Shown here piece after piece: positions 1 through 9,879 of a DNA stretch of 57,754 nt (the first letter of the stretch is position 1; the number at the start of each line of letters is the position of its first letter). The position numbers and the translations under genes were made by a program. Source of the DNA: Rhodospirillaceae bacterium (GTDB taxonomy: Bacteria; Pseudomonadota; Alphaproteobacteria; Rhodospirillales; Rhodospirillaceae); contig JAIBCD010000016.1 in the NCBI GenBank assembly GCA_019694335.1, positions 1 through 57,754 on the forward strand. Reading direction: 5' to 3'. The notes beneath the pieces were generated by a model. The model made no database searches, was not told the DNA's origin, and worked only from the letters and a program-made list of their open reading frames with translations.

Positions 1-454
1 CGCGCTTGCCGGCGAAGGCGCCGCGATCCCGCACCACCGCCTCGGTGCGATAGCCTACAGTGGCGGCATTTGGGCTGTCGTTGTACCAGTCCAGCATGAC
101 GAAGGCCGTGTCCTTTTCGCCGAGCGTGAGGACGAGCGGATTGCGCTTGGTCTGGTCGCGGGTGGGTTCATCGTAGCTGCTGGGCACCCAGGATATTTCC
201 GCCTGACCCGCCGGCACATCGATGATCACCATCTCGGGATTCTTGGAGATCGTCCCGACCAGACGGTCGTTGAGATACAGATCGCCGCGCGGCACACGCA
301 TGGCCTCGCGCGTCGGGTAATTCTGGTTGACGCCCATGGCCACGAAAATCCGCGCGCCGCAAGCGGGTGGCTCGGTGAGATCCTGCGCGGCCAGGGCCGG
401 CGCGGCCATCAGCCAGACGGCCGCCGCCCAAGAAAGCTTCGCTCGAAATCGCAT
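1..454 (-). CDS. Secreted protein of unknown function (3' end outside window)
   Basis: The reading frame starts at an ATG at 454 and stays open to the window edge, giving about 151 residues. Residues 1-23 form a clear signal peptide: basic start MRFRAK, hydrophobic core, then APALAA before QD. So the product is exported to the periplasm or beyond. The mature part contains a single early Cys (PACGAR) and a stretch DLYLNDRLVGTI that resembles DUF2846-like beta-sandwich lipoproteins, but I cannot assign a family. The gene points away from the UPF0114 gene, with about 100 bases between the two starts, room for divergent promoters. I see the frame and signal peptide; function is unknown. Confidence 0.7.
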   Translation of the reverse strand, partial: MRFRAKLSWAAAVWLMAAPALAAQDLTEPPACGARIFVAMGVNQNYPTREAMRVPRGDLYLNDRLVGTISKNPEMVIIDVPAGQAEISWVPSSYDEPTRDQTKRNPLVLTLGEKDTAFVMLDWYNDSPNAATVGYRTEAVVRDRGAFAGKR

Positions 455-555
455 CATTCCGTCTCGGCCGGTTTCATCACCGGGTTGTTACCATATACAT
501 TGGGGTCGGCATGCCAAATATGCGCCGCCCCCTCCATCATCGCCCATCCAGGACC

Positions 556-1101
556 ATGACCTCAACTGAACGCACGCCCCGTCCGCTTCCTGCCCTGATT
601 TTCGCCTCCCGCTGGCTCCAGGTGCCGCTATATCTCGGCCTGATCGTCGCGCAGGGCGTGTATGTGGTGCTGTTCCTCAAGGAGCTGTGGCACCTGGTCA
701 CCCATATCACCACCTTCGGCGAGCAGGAGATCATGCTGGTGGTGCTCGGCCTGATCGACGTGGTGATGATCTCCAACCTGTTGATCATGGTGATCGTCGG
801 CGGTTACGAAACCTTCGTCTCGCGTCTGCGGCTTCAGGGCCACCCCGACCAGCCGGAGTGGCTGGATCAGGTCAACGCCAGCGTGCTCAAGATCAAGCTG
901 GCGATGGCGATTGTCGGCATCTCCTCGATCCATCTGCTCCGCACCTTCATCGAGGCAGGCGGGCTCGGACGCGACCAGGGTACCTACACCGAATCAGGCG
1001 TGATGTGGCAGACCATCATCCATGTGGTGTTCATCCTGTCGGCGGTAGGCATCGCCGCCGTCGAGCGCTTGACCCATAGCGGCAGCGCCGAGGCCCACTA
1101 G
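556..1101 (+). CDS. UPF0114 (YqhA-like) inner-membrane protein
   Basis: The 181-residue product has about four hydrophobic segments (around residues 15-45, 55-80, 115-135 and 150-170). It also has the family-typical stretches LFLKELWHLV, VVMISNLLIMVIVGGYE and KIKLAMAIVGISSIHLL, which match UPF0114/YqhA proteins (E. coli YqhA is about 164 aa). The family has no established biochemical role. I chose the ATG at 556, 15 codons inside the longest frame, because the family signature starts shortly after it and AGGA precedes it, although the spacing is short. Its stop codon shares a CTAG with the stop of the convergent downstream gene. Confidence 0.85.
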   Translation: MTSTERTPRPLPALIFASRWLQVPLYLGLIVAQGVYVVLFLKELWHLVTHITTFGEQEIMLVVLGLIDVVMISNLLIMVIVGGYETFVSRLRLQGHPDQPEWLDQVNASVLKIKLAMAIVGISSIHLLRTFIEAGGLGRDQGTYTESGVMWQTIIHVVFILSAVGIAAVERLTHSGSAEAH

Positions 1102-1403
1102 CCTTTTATGTGGCTGCCGGTGCCGTCGCCCTTGGGCGTCCAGCGCCGCGCGCGGTTGATCGCCATCTTGCGGGTCACGGCCTCGTCGACCTCGAAACCG
1201 CACAAGGTCGCCACGCGATAGAGCAGGATAAACACGTCGGCGGTCTCCAGGGCGGCCGCGGCGTGGTCGCCGGCTTCGACAGCCTCCATGAGCTCTTCCA
1301 TCTCCAGCCGCGCGCGGGCCACCAGCACGGCCGGATTGATGGCGGGACCGAAGGTTTCTTCGCCCCAAATAGTGATGGATTTCTGGTCTTCGGCGCTTTC
1401 CAA
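1098..1403 (-). CDS. MazG-like (DUF550-type) nucleotide pyrophosphohydrolase
   Basis: This is a small all-alpha NTP pyrophosphohydrolase-like protein of 101 residues. It shows the metal-binding pattern of the MazG fold: EMEELMEA (ExxE) followed about 20 residues later by ETAD (ExxD). The WGEETFG start and the C-terminal RRWTPKGDGTGSHI are typical of the DUF550/dATP-dGTP diphosphohydrolase group. The likely role is hydrolysis of (d)NTPs to monophosphates, perhaps house-cleaning. No ATG is available; a TTG at 1403 is preceded by GAGGA at seven bases and fits the domain start. It converges with the UPF0114 gene and overlaps it by four bases. Confidence 0.75.
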   Translation of the reverse strand: MESAEDQKSITIWGEETFGPAINPAVLVARARLEMEELMEAVEAGDHAAAALETADVFILLYRVATLCGFEVDEAVTRKMAINRARRWTPKGDGTGSHIKG

Positions 1404-1494
1404 GGGTGCGTCCTCGCGGCAGGATGATGGTTTGGCGCAGTCATCGTCGTTTTGACTCCGCCCCGCAATAGCTCAATCCTGAGAGGCCCTGCCT

Positions 1495-1983
1495 ATGCCC
1501 CACGATCATCCCCACCCGCCCGAAGGTCCGGTCGATTGGAAGAACCATGGCGTGAAGGTGATCCCCGGCGACCAGTTGGATTCCAACACCGCCCAGACCC
1601 CGGGCATGAACCGGCAGGCGGCCATCAACCTGGCGCGCGTCGGCGCACAGAAGATCTGGGCCGGCACCGTGCATATCCATCCCAACGCCAAGACCGGCGC
1701 CCATCATCACGGCCCGCTGGAAAGCGTGATCTATGTGGTGAAGGGCCGCGCGCGCATGCGCTGGGGCGAGAAGCTGGAGTTCACCGCCGAGGCCGGGCCC
1801 GGGGATTTCATCTTCGTGCCGCCATATGTGCCGCACCAGGAAATCAACGCCAGCACCGACGAAACCCTGGAATGCGTGCTGGTGCGCAGCGACAACGAAG
1901 CCGTCGCCATCAACCTGGCGATCGAGCCCGTGGAAAAGCCCGAGACCGTCCTGTGGATCGATCCGGTGCACAGAGCGCCATAA
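1495..1983 (+). CDS. Cupin-domain protein
   Basis: The 162-residue protein has a single cupin beta-barrel. Cupin motif 1 is seen as G(A)HHHGPLESVIYVVKG around residues 68-83, with the His/Glu metal ligands. Motif 2 is seen as PGDFIFVPPYVPHQ around residues 102-115. The long N-terminal segment is rich in His and Pro. The ATG at 1495 is preceded by GAGAGG. Cupins bind a divalent metal and may be dioxygenases, isomerases or ligand sensors, and nothing here fixes the substrate. The gene stands alone, followed by 249 bases with two hairpins before the next gene. Confidence 0.8.
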   Translation: MPHDHPHPPEGPVDWKNHGVKVIPGDQLDSNTAQTPGMNRQAAINLARVGAQKIWAGTVHIHPNAKTGAHHHGPLESVIYVVKGRARMRWGEKLEFTAEAGPGDFIFVPPYVPHQEINASTDETLECVLVRSDNEAVAINLAIEPVEKPETVLWIDPVHRAP

Positions 1984-2074
1984 ACTGCGCCGTAAATCCG
2001 ACCCTCAATGGGAAACGGCGTTGGCCGGGTTTGATGAATGGCCAGGGTGGAAAAGCTTTCAGGGAAGGTCTCCG

Positions 2075-2131
2075 GATCGCCGCGGCGATCGCCGCGATAC
2101 TCCCCGACGGCTGTCGGCCAAAGGTTTGGCC
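2075..2131 (+). other. Two palindromic hairpins downstream of the cupin gene
   Basis: In the 249-base gap 1984-2232 there is a perfect 16-base palindrome GATCGCCGCGGCGATC at 2075-2090, and a second one, GGCCAAAGGTTTGGCC, at 2116-2131. Neither is followed by a T-run, so they are not classical intrinsic terminators. They may protect the 3' end or form operators. Otherwise the gap appears to hold only the leader of the next gene. Confidence 0.4.
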
Positions 2132-2232
2132 CGGCGAGACAAACGGGCCATGCGCCTTAACCCTTTCGTATTATCGGCGGCACGCCGGTCCGGTTATGAT
2201 CGAGGCCGTTTTACAAGCCCGAGGAGGGGACC

Positions 2233-3111
2233 ATGTGCGACGAGAGCTCACTCAACGACATGACTGAACACCTGAAAAAGACCGGCGCCGATATCACGCG
2301 GCGGCGCTTCGGCCTGCTGGCCGGGGGCGCGATGCTGGCCACCCTGCCGCGCGCGGCCAATGCGGTCGACACCAAGGACCAGGACATCACGGTCAAGACG
2401 CCGGACGGCACCGCCGAGGCGTATTTCGTGCACCCGGCCAGCGGCAAGGCGCCGGCGGTGCTGGTGTGGCCCGATGCCTTCGGCCTGCGCCCGGCTTTCA
2501 AGCAGATGGCCAAACGCCTGGCCGAATCCGGTTACGCCGTGTTCGTGCCGAACCCCTACTACCGCGTCGCCAAGCAGCCGGCCTTGCCGGAAGGCCTGGA
2601 CTTCGCCAAGCCCGACGACCGCGCCCAGATCATGAAGCTGATGTCGACCCTGTCGGCCGACACCAACCTCACCGACGCCAAGGCGTTCATCACCTTCCTC
2701 GACGGCCACGCCGCGGTCGACACCAAGAGGAAGATGGGCACCACCGGCTATTGCATGGGCGGCCCGATGACCATGCGCACGGCGGCCGCCCATCCGGACC
2801 GCGTCGGCGCGGCCGGCTCGTTCCATGGTGGTGGGTTGGTGACCAAGGATGCCAACAGCCCGCATCTCCTGGTGCCGAAGATGAAGGCCCAGTACCTGTT
2901 CGCCATCGCCGAGAACGACGACAAGGCGCAGCCGGACGCCAAGACCGTGCTGCGCGAAGCCTTCGACCAGGCCAAGCTCAAGGCCGAGATCGAGGTCTAT
3001 GCCGGCACCATGCACGGTTGGTGCCCGCCCGACGCCGCGGTCTACAACAAGGATCAGGCGGAGAAGGCCTGGTCGCGCCTGCTGGCGACGTTCAAATCCG
3101 GCTTGGCGTAA
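2233..3111 (+). CDS. Tat-exported dienelactone hydrolase family protein
   Basis: The 292-residue alpha/beta hydrolase has the dienelactone hydrolase nucleophile elbow GYCMGG, with Cys174 as predicted nucleophile. A C-terminal His is present in TMHGWC (His261) and an acidic residue in ENDD (229-230), completing a Cys-Asp-His triad. The family hydrolyses lactones or esters. Residues 22-28 (TRRRFGL), followed by a hydrophobic stretch ending near ANA, form a twin-arginine signal, so the folded enzyme is probably exported. The ATG at 2233 sits just behind a strong GAGGAGGGG. The gene ends in front of an intrinsic terminator. The substrate cannot be deduced. Confidence 0.88.
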   Translation: MCDESSLNDMTEHLKKTGADITRRRFGLLAGGAMLATLPRAANAVDTKDQDITVKTPDGTAEAYFVHPASGKAPAVLVWPDAFGLRPAFKQMAKRLAESGYAVFVPNPYYRVAKQPALPEGLDFAKPDDRAQIMKLMSTLSADTNLTDAKAFITFLDGHAAVDTKRKMGTTGYCMGGPMTMRTAAAHPDRVGAAGSFHGGGLVTKDANSPHLLVPKMKAQYLFAIAENDDKAQPDAKTVLREAFDQAKLKAEIEVYAGTMHGWCPPDAAVYNKDQAEKAWSRLLATFKSGLA

Positions 3112-3130
3112 AGCGGTTCACCGAAGCAAA

Positions 3131-3162
3131 GGGGCGCGGCTTCACGCCGCGCCCCTTTTTAT
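3131..3162 (+). terminator. Rho-independent terminator
   Basis: Ten-base-pair stem GGGGCGCGGC / GCCGCGCCCC with a TTCAC loop, followed by TTTTTATT. It lies 20 bases after the dienelactone hydrolase stop and also faces the end of the convergent gene. Confidence 0.9.
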
Positions 3163-3219
3163 TGTCCGGAACTCAGCGGGCGTCGCCACGCGCTTCCTCG
3201 GTTGTCAGCCGCCGCCGGC

Positions 3220-4881
3220 CTAGCGTCCAACCACGACCGGCTCTTTGCCGAGGGGCGCGCTGCGTTCCGGCGTCACGGTGGCCGGCGCGAACGTATCCGC
3301 TTGCGCCATGGCCCAGGGCGTCTTGAAGCGGATGTCCTCGGTGCCGCTCAGCAGCTCGCCCGGCGCCAGGGGGTGATACAGCTCGGCGTAGGTCATGATT
3401 CCCGCGGATGTCCGCCGGAAAAAATGGTGCAGCCGGAACTGGCTTGGGTGGTCGATGCCCGCGGCGGCCACCACCTCGGTCAGCACTTTGACCGTCGAGC
3501 GATGGAACTGTGCCACGCGCGTCGCCTTGTCGGGAACATAAAGCGCCTTCTGCCGGTCCTTGTCTTGGGTGGCGACGCCGGTGGGACACTTGTCGGTGTG
3601 GCAGCTCAATGACTGGATACATCCCAGGGCAAACATGAATCCGCGGGCGGAATTGCACCAATCGGCGCCCAGCGCCATGGCGCGCGCCAGATCGAACGCC
3701 GAGGTGATCTTGCCGCTGGCGCCAATTCTTATGTGATCGCGCTTATTGATGCCCACCAGCGCGTTGTGGACAAAGGTCAAGCCTTCGCGCAACGGCATGC
3801 CGATGTGATCGGTGAATTCCAGGGGCGCCGCCCCCGTGCCGCCTTCGGTGCCGTCCACGACGATAAAGTCGGGCAGGATATCGGTGGCGACCATGGCCTT
3901 GCAGATCGCCAGGAATTCCCACGGATGGCCGACGCACAGCTTGAAACCCACCGGTTTGCCGCCGGACAGTTTGCGCAGCTTGTCGACGAATTGCAGCAGC
4001 CCCGTCGGCGTGGAGAATGCCGAATGCCGCGAGGGCGAGATGCATTCCTTACCCGGCGGCACGCCGCGCGCGGCCGAGATCTCGGCCGACACCTTGGCCC
4101 CGGGCAGCACGCCGCCCTGGCCGGGCTTGGCGCCCTGCGACAACTTGATTTCGATCATCTTGACCGCGGGATCGGCGGCATTGGTGATGAAATCCAGCTC
4201 CGAGAATTTGCCGTCGGACGTGCGGCAGCCGAAGTAGCCGCTGCCGATTTCCCAGATGATGTCGCCGCCTTCGCGGTGATACTTGCTGATCCCGCCTTCG
4301 CCGGTGTCATGGGCGAAACGCCCGAACCGGGCGCCGCGGTTGAGCGCGGTGATGGCGTTGGCCGACAACGCGCCGAAGCTCATGGCCGAGATATTGAACA
4401 CCGACGCCGAGTACGGCTGGCTGCACTGCGGCCCGCCGACGGTGACGCGAAAAGCCTCGCGCGCGGGCTCGGCCGGCGCGATCGAATGATGCACCCATTC
4501 GAAGGCGTCGCCGTAGACGTCGAGCTGCGTGCCGAACGGCAGCTTATCGAGCTGGCCCTTGGCGCGCTGATAGACGACGGAGCGTTTCTTGCGGCTGAAC
4601 GGAGCGCCGTCGTTCTCGCTCTCGAGGAAATACTGGCGGATCTCGGGGCGGATCTTCTCCAGGATGAAGCGGATATGCGCCAGGATCGGATAGTTGCGCA
4701 GGATGCTGTGGTTGCGCTGGGCGATGTCGCGCAAGCCCAGCAGCGACAGGCCGAGCGTGACCGGCAGCGGCACCAGGAACCAGACATTGACGAAGCCGAG
4801 CCCGGCCAGCACGACGGACAGCGCCATAACTGCCGTCAAGGCCAGGCGCCGTGACGCGAACATCAGCCGGAAACTATTCAT
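3220..4881 (-). CDS. Membrane-anchored FMN-binding glutamate-synthase-domain protein
   Basis: The 553-residue protein starts with two hydrophobic helices (residues about 12-50). It continues with the FMN-binding (beta/alpha)8 domain of the large subunit of glutamate synthase (MSFGALSANAI, DGTEGGTGAAP, RIGASGKI). The cluster-binding pattern C-x5-C-x4-C at Cys421, 427 and 432 matches the 3Fe-4S site of GltS. The glutaminase and GXGXG domains of full GltB are absent. Such stand-alone proteins are widespread and their substrate is not established. The ATG at 4881 is preferred over one ten codons upstream because GGGGGAGA lies directly before it. Confidence 0.88.
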   Translation of the reverse strand: MNSFRLMFASRRLALTAVMALSVVLAGLGFVNVWFLVPLPVTLGLSLLGLRDIAQRNHSILRNYPILAHIRFILEKIRPEIRQYFLESENDGAPFSRKKRSVVYQRAKGQLDKLPFGTQLDVYGDAFEWVHHSIAPAEPAREAFRVTVGGPQCSQPYSASVFNISAMSFGALSANAITALNRGARFGRFAHDTGEGGISKYHREGGDIIWEIGSGYFGCRTSDGKFSELDFITNAADPAVKMIEIKLSQGAKPGQGGVLPGAKVSAEISAARGVPPGKECISPSRHSAFSTPTGLLQFVDKLRKLSGGKPVGFKLCVGHPWEFLAICKAMVATDILPDFIVVDGTEGGTGAAPLEFTDHIGMPLREGLTFVHNALVGINKRDHIRIGASGKITSAFDLARAMALGADWCNSARGFMFALGCIQSLSCHTDKCPTGVATQDKDRQKALYVPDKATRVAQFHRSTVKVLTEVVAAAGIDHPSQFRLHHFFRRTSAGIMTYAELYHPLAPGELLSGTEDIRFKTPWAMAQADTFAPATVTPERSAPLGKEPVVVGR

Positions 4882-5004
4882 GATTCTCCCCCGGACTCCC
4901 TTCGGCAGCATACCCGTTTCACGCGAGCCTGCGAGCCGTCAATCTAAGGGGTGACTGGTAATTACGGGGTTAAGCCGCGCCAGCCGAACGAGGCAGGGGG
5001 GGGG

Positions 5005-6051
5005 TTAGTGCTGGAACCGCCGGAAAAGAACCGCATAGGGATTCTGGTCGGTGGCCAGGGATTTCTTCAAAGCCTGACCACCGGTGAACCAGAAAAGACC
5101 CGGATGCTGTTCGTGGGCGCCCGCGACCTCGGGCCCCAGCAGGCTGATCTGGGGTTTGACGCCGATGGCGGCGGAGAACAGGGCGTATTGGTCCATGCCC
5201 CACCAGGCGTACGGCAGATCCTCGCGCACGATCGCCGCGACCCGCCGGAAATAGTCCCGCGATGCGGCGCTGCCCATGATCAGGCAAGCGCTGAACTGGT
5301 GCCAGGGCTCCACCCGGCCGGGGCGGATACGCAGGGCGGCGGGCGTCGCCACCTTCAGCAGCTGGTGCGCGTCTCCCGTTACCAGTCCATCCACGTCAGC
5401 CATCCATAGCGGACCGGGATTGTCTTCCAGCGCCTCCGCGAAACGCACCAGCCGCGCGGCGCCGTAATAGTGACTTGGGAGAATGCCCAGCCGCGCGATG
5501 AGCTGGCGCGGGTCTTCGTATGTGACGGTGAGAGCGAGCGGCAGGCCGCGCGCCGGCGCGACGGTCGAGTCATCCCCGCTCATCAGATGCACATGGACCG
5601 GCAACATGGGACTATTCGCGGCCATGGACCGCAGCATGGGCATGCAATACTTGTCGAAGTAGACCGCGTCGCAGGCCAGGAAGATGGCGGGCGTCTTGGG
5701 ATACGCGCCCAGGACCGGCGGCAGATCGACAAACGGACCCGCGGGTACGTGACCGAACCGCATGCGCGCCATGGGATCGGCGGGTGCGAGGGTGCGGAAC
5801 CGCTCCATGAAAGCGTTGGCGCCGGCATGGTCGCGCCGGGCCAGGGCGCCCATGACCTGGCTCATGGCCAGATGCGCGAGGTTGGGATTTTCCGCCGCCA
5901 GCTTGGTGATGATCTGATTGAACATCTCGACCGCGCCCAGCGCGAAGAAGAACGGAAATTGCGCGATATCGAGCACGTGCTGCAGCGGCAGCCCACGCTT
6001 GGTGCGCTCGGCGATCTCGGCTTTGTACAGTTCCTGGTGAAGATCCAGCAT
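5005..6051 (-). CDS. Putative GT-A-fold (GT8-like) glycosyltransferase
   Basis: A 348-residue soluble protein. Residues 1-115 are helical and unassigned. From about residue 120 the text reads like a GT-A nucleotide-sugar transferase. There is a first strand AIFLACDAVYF, then a region YYGAARLVRFAEAL leading into LWMADVDGLV, whose D-V-D could be the metal-binding DxD. Later come FSACLIMGS and GMDQYALF, in the order seen in family 8 enzymes. This is pattern recognition, not a firm family match. The gene is transcribed divergently from the DUF1194 gene, with 147 bases between starts. No strong ribosome-binding site precedes the ATG. Confidence 0.5.
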   Translation of the reverse strand: MLDLHQELYKAEIAERTKRGLPLQHVLDIAQFPFFFALGAVEMFNQIITKLAAENPNLAHLAMSQVMGALARRDHAGANAFMERFRTLAPADPMARMRFGHVPAGPFVDLPPVLGAYPKTPAIFLACDAVYFDKYCMPMLRSMAANSPMLPVHVHLMSGDDSTVAPARGLPLALTVTYEDPRQLIARLGILPSHYYGAARLVRFAEALEDNPGPLWMADVDGLVTGDAHQLLKVATPAALRIRPGRVEPWHQFSACLIMGSAASRDYFRRVAAIVREDLPYAWWGMDQYALFSAAIGVKPQISLLGPEVAGAHEQHPGLFWFTGGQALKKSLATDQNPYAVLFRRFQH

Positions 6052-6198
6052 GGTGTCGCTAAAAGCTGCAATTGGGCCGCTTATAGCATTATTTTCCCGG
6101 TCTCAGCGGACCCGTTCGGGATCCCGGGCCCGCCAGAGGCCGGTTGCAGGGACTTCGCCGGGCAGGGTATGACCTTGGAGCCGTCCGCTGGGGAAAAG

Positions 6199-6942
6199 AT
6201 GCGCCATTTCACCTGCAAGATCCTGCCTCTCGCCCTTGCCGTGGCCGCCGGGCTCGTTCGGCCCGCGCCGGCCGCGGAAAAGCTCGCGGTCGATCTGGCG
6301 CTGGTCTTGGCGGTCGACGTGTCCTTGAGCGTTGACGAAGGCGAAAAAGGCCTGCAGCGCGTCGGCTATATCGCCGCGTGGCGCGAGAAGCGCGTGGCCG
6401 ACGCCATCAAGAACGGCCCGATCGGAAAAATCGCCGTGACCTTCGTGGAGTGGTCGAGCCCCTATCAGCAGGCGGTGGTCATCCCGTGGCGCATCGTCGA
6501 CGGGCCTGCCACCGCGAAGGCCTTCGCCGACGAATTGGAAAAGGCGCCCATCACCCCGGGCACCACCACGTCGATCAGCGGCGGCATCGACTTCGCCGTC
6601 AAGCTCCTGCAGAAGCGCGAACACGACGCCGCGCGCATGGTGATCGACGTCTCGGGTGACGGCTACAGCGATGTCGGCCGGCCGGTCACGGAAGCCCGCG
6701 ACGCGGCGGTGAAAGCCGGTGTCACCATCAACGGCCTTCCGGTCATGAACGAGGATCCCAAGAAGAACGCCGCCCCGCCCGACCTCGACACCTATTACCG
6801 GGATAATGTCATCGGCGGGCCAGGATCGTTTTACGTGACCACGCGCAACGTCGAGGGCTTCAAGGAATCCCTGCTCAAGAAGCTGGTTCTGGAGATCGCC
6901 GGGCTTACCCCCGAACAGGCCGCGGCCCTGGCTGAGCGTTGA
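6199..6942 (+). CDS. Exported DUF1194 von Willebrand A-like protein
   Basis: A 247-residue secreted protein. Residues 1-25 are a signal peptide (MRHFTCKILPLALAVAAGL, cleavage near PAPAAEK). The rest is a DUF1194 domain, a VWA-like fold with a MIDAS motif DVSLS around residues 40-44, and further metal-site elements TTTSISGG and DVSGDG. DUF1194 proteins are typical of Alphaproteobacteria and have no proven function; metal-dependent protein binding is the likely mode. The frame is open far upstream, but the ATG at 6199 directly starts the signal peptide and follows GGGGAAAAG, so I place the start there. Confidence 0.85.
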   Translation: MRHFTCKILPLALAVAAGLVRPAPAAEKLAVDLALVLAVDVSLSVDEGEKGLQRVGYIAAWREKRVADAIKNGPIGKIAVTFVEWSSPYQQAVVIPWRIVDGPATAKAFADELEKAPITPGTTTSISGGIDFAVKLLQKREHDAARMVIDVSGDGYSDVGRPVTEARDAAVKAGVTINGLPVMNEDPKKNAAPPDLDTYYRDNVIGGPGSFYVTTRNVEGFKESLLKKLVLEIAGLTPEQAAALAER

Positions 6943-6967
6943 TTCAGATCAAAAATCCGCTGAGTCA

Positions 6968-6996
6968 TTGACTTTTAACCGGTCGGGCCGTACATA
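6968..6996 (+). promoter_or_regulatory. Candidate sigma-70 promoter of the DEAD-box helicase gene
   Basis: TTGACT at 6968-6973 and TACATA at 6991-6996, separated by 17 bases. This would start transcription near 7003 and leave a leader of about 260 bases in front of the helicase. The rest of the 321-base gap (6943-7263) shows only short complementary stretches such as GACAC/GTGTC near 7185 and no open reading frame. Confidence 0.5.
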
Positions 6997-7263
6997 GCGC
7001 CCGGCCCTCATGGCCAGAGTTTCTCGCGTTCGCGCGCAGGCGCCGTTGCTGCCGGGTTCGTCCAGCCTTTAGGACAAGCCGATAGCCCTTAAGACACCAC
7101 GGCGTCGTGTTCTTCGAGAATCCAACCCCTGACATCCTCCCGCTGGTTGCGTGCCCGACGGGTCCAAAAAACCCGGTTTCCGTGGCGACACCCTTTGTGT
7201 GTCCCGACCACGGCACCGCGCGCCTGATGATTCACGCGCGCCAAAAAGAAAGATAACAAGCTA

Positions 7264-8544
<1,281 letters not shown>

Positions 8545-8559
8545 GTACCACGAGATTAA

Positions 8560-8591
8560 ATTAGGGCGTGGCCTCCGGGCCGCGCCCTAAT
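8560..8591. terminator. Bidirectional hairpin between convergent helicase and thiolase genes
   Basis: A 14-base-pair stem (one G-T wobble) with a TCCG tetraloop of the UNCG type. It starts ATTAGGGCG and ends CGCCCTAAT. Its right arm includes the stop codon of the thiolase on the minus strand. T-runs are weak on both sides, so efficiency is unclear. Confidence 0.65.
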
Positions 8592-9858
8592 CCTTTGCGA
8601 GCAACGCAACCGTCCCGAGCCCGCCATCGGTGCAGATACTCACGATCGCGCGGCTGCCCGAGGGATACGCGGCCAGTTCCTTCACCGCCTGACTCAAGAT
8701 ACGCGCCCCCGTGGCACCAAAGGGGTGGCCGAGCGCCACGCTGCCGCCGTGCGGATTCATGCGTTCGCGCGGGAATTTGCCGAGCGGCGCCGTGACCCGC
8801 GCCCGTTCCTTCAACCAGTTCTGATCCTCCAACGCCGCCAGGTGGCACAGCACCTGGGCGCTGAACGCCTCGTGGATTTCCCACAAGGCCACGCCGTCAT
8901 AGGTGAGGCCGTTGCGCGCCAGCAGGCGCGGGATCGCCACCGCCGGCGCCATCAGCAAGCCATCGCGCAGGATATCCACGGCTGAAACTTCCCAATCCAC
9001 CAGCCGCACGCGCGGCAGGTGCGACGGCAAACGCCCGAGCGATTGTTCCGTCGCCAGCCAGATGCCTGCCGCGCCATCGGTGAGCGGGCTGGAGTTGCCG
9101 GCCGTCAAAGTTCCAGCCGCGCTGGTGTCGAACGACGGTTTCAGCTTGGCGAGTTTCGCCAGCGAGGTGTCCGATCGCGGGAGCAGGTCGCGGGCAACGC
9201 CATCCAGCGATATCACCAGATCGCCGAAGAACCCCTTTTCCCAGCCCGCTACCGCGCGCTGATGGCTTTCGAGGGCCAGCGCGTCCTGGTCCTCGCGCTT
9301 GATATGCCAGGTCTTGGCCATGATCTCGGTGCCGTCGCCCATGGACAGCCCGGTGGTGCGGTTGGTGATGCTGGGGATATGCAGGCGCACGTCATGCAGC
9401 GGCAATGCCCCCAGGATCTCGGCGCGCTGGCCCAGGCTCCTGGCCTGCAGGAAATGCCGCAGCCAGGTGGAGAATTTCTGGTTCAGCCCGATCTGGATGC
9501 CGCTCATGCTCTCGCAGCCGCCCACCAGGGCGACGCCACCCCGGGCTTCGACCGTCGCGGCAGCCGCGAACACTCCGGCCATGCTGGTGCCGCAGGCGAG
9601 GATGGTCGTGAACGCGGGGATCTCGACGCCAACGTCCGCGTCCAGGGTGATTTCCCGGGCGATATTGCTCCAACGCAGGCTCGGCGCCACCGTACCCCAG
9701 ACCACCAGATCGGGCCTGTCGCCGGCCTTCAGCTGGCCGCACATCGCCTGCACGACCGGCACGGACAAGGCGATGGCGTCGCGCTTGGCCAACGGCCCAT
9801 CCACCTTGGCGAAGGGCGTCCTGAGCCCTGCCGCCAGCCACAAATTCGTGCCCGCCAT
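8587..9858 (-). CDS. Thiolase (acetyl-CoA acyltransferase family)
   Basis: A 423-residue thiolase catalysing thiolytic cleavage or Claisen condensation of acyl-CoAs. The nucleophilic Cys89 is in ILACGTSMAG. The second active-site block reads EIHEAFSAQ, the third NPHGGSVALGHPFGATGAR, and the last Cys is in CTDGGLG. The overall layout resembles FadI-type beta-ketothiolases. The ATG at 9858 has AGGGG six bases upstream; a TTG two codons earlier is less likely. A dispersed palindrome lies directly upstream. No fatty-acid oxidation partner is adjacent, so substrate chain length is open. Confidence 0.88.
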   Translation of the reverse strand: MAGTNLWLAAGLRTPFAKVDGPLAKRDAIALSVPVVQAMCGQLKAGDRPDLVVWGTVAPSLRWSNIAREITLDADVGVEIPAFTTILACGTSMAGVFAAAATVEARGGVALVGGCESMSGIQIGLNQKFSTWLRHFLQARSLGQRAEILGALPLHDVRLHIPSITNRTTGLSMGDGTEIMAKTWHIKREDQDALALESHQRAVAGWEKGFFGDLVISLDGVARDLLPRSDTSLAKLAKLKPSFDTSAAGTLTAGNSSPLTDGAAGIWLATEQSLGRLPSHLPRVRLVDWEVSAVDILRDGLLMAPAVAIPRLLARNGLTYDGVALWEIHEAFSAQVLCHLAALEDQNWLKERARVTAPLGKFPRERMNPHGGSVALGHPFGATGARILSQAVKELAAYPSGSRAIVSICTDGGLGTVALLAKD

Positions 9859-9879
9859 GTCCAACCCCTACTTCACCGA

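Noticed and set aside
5470-6198. N-terminal extension of the DUF1194 gene
   Set aside because: It lies antisense to the GT8-like gene, and the signal peptide begins at 6199.
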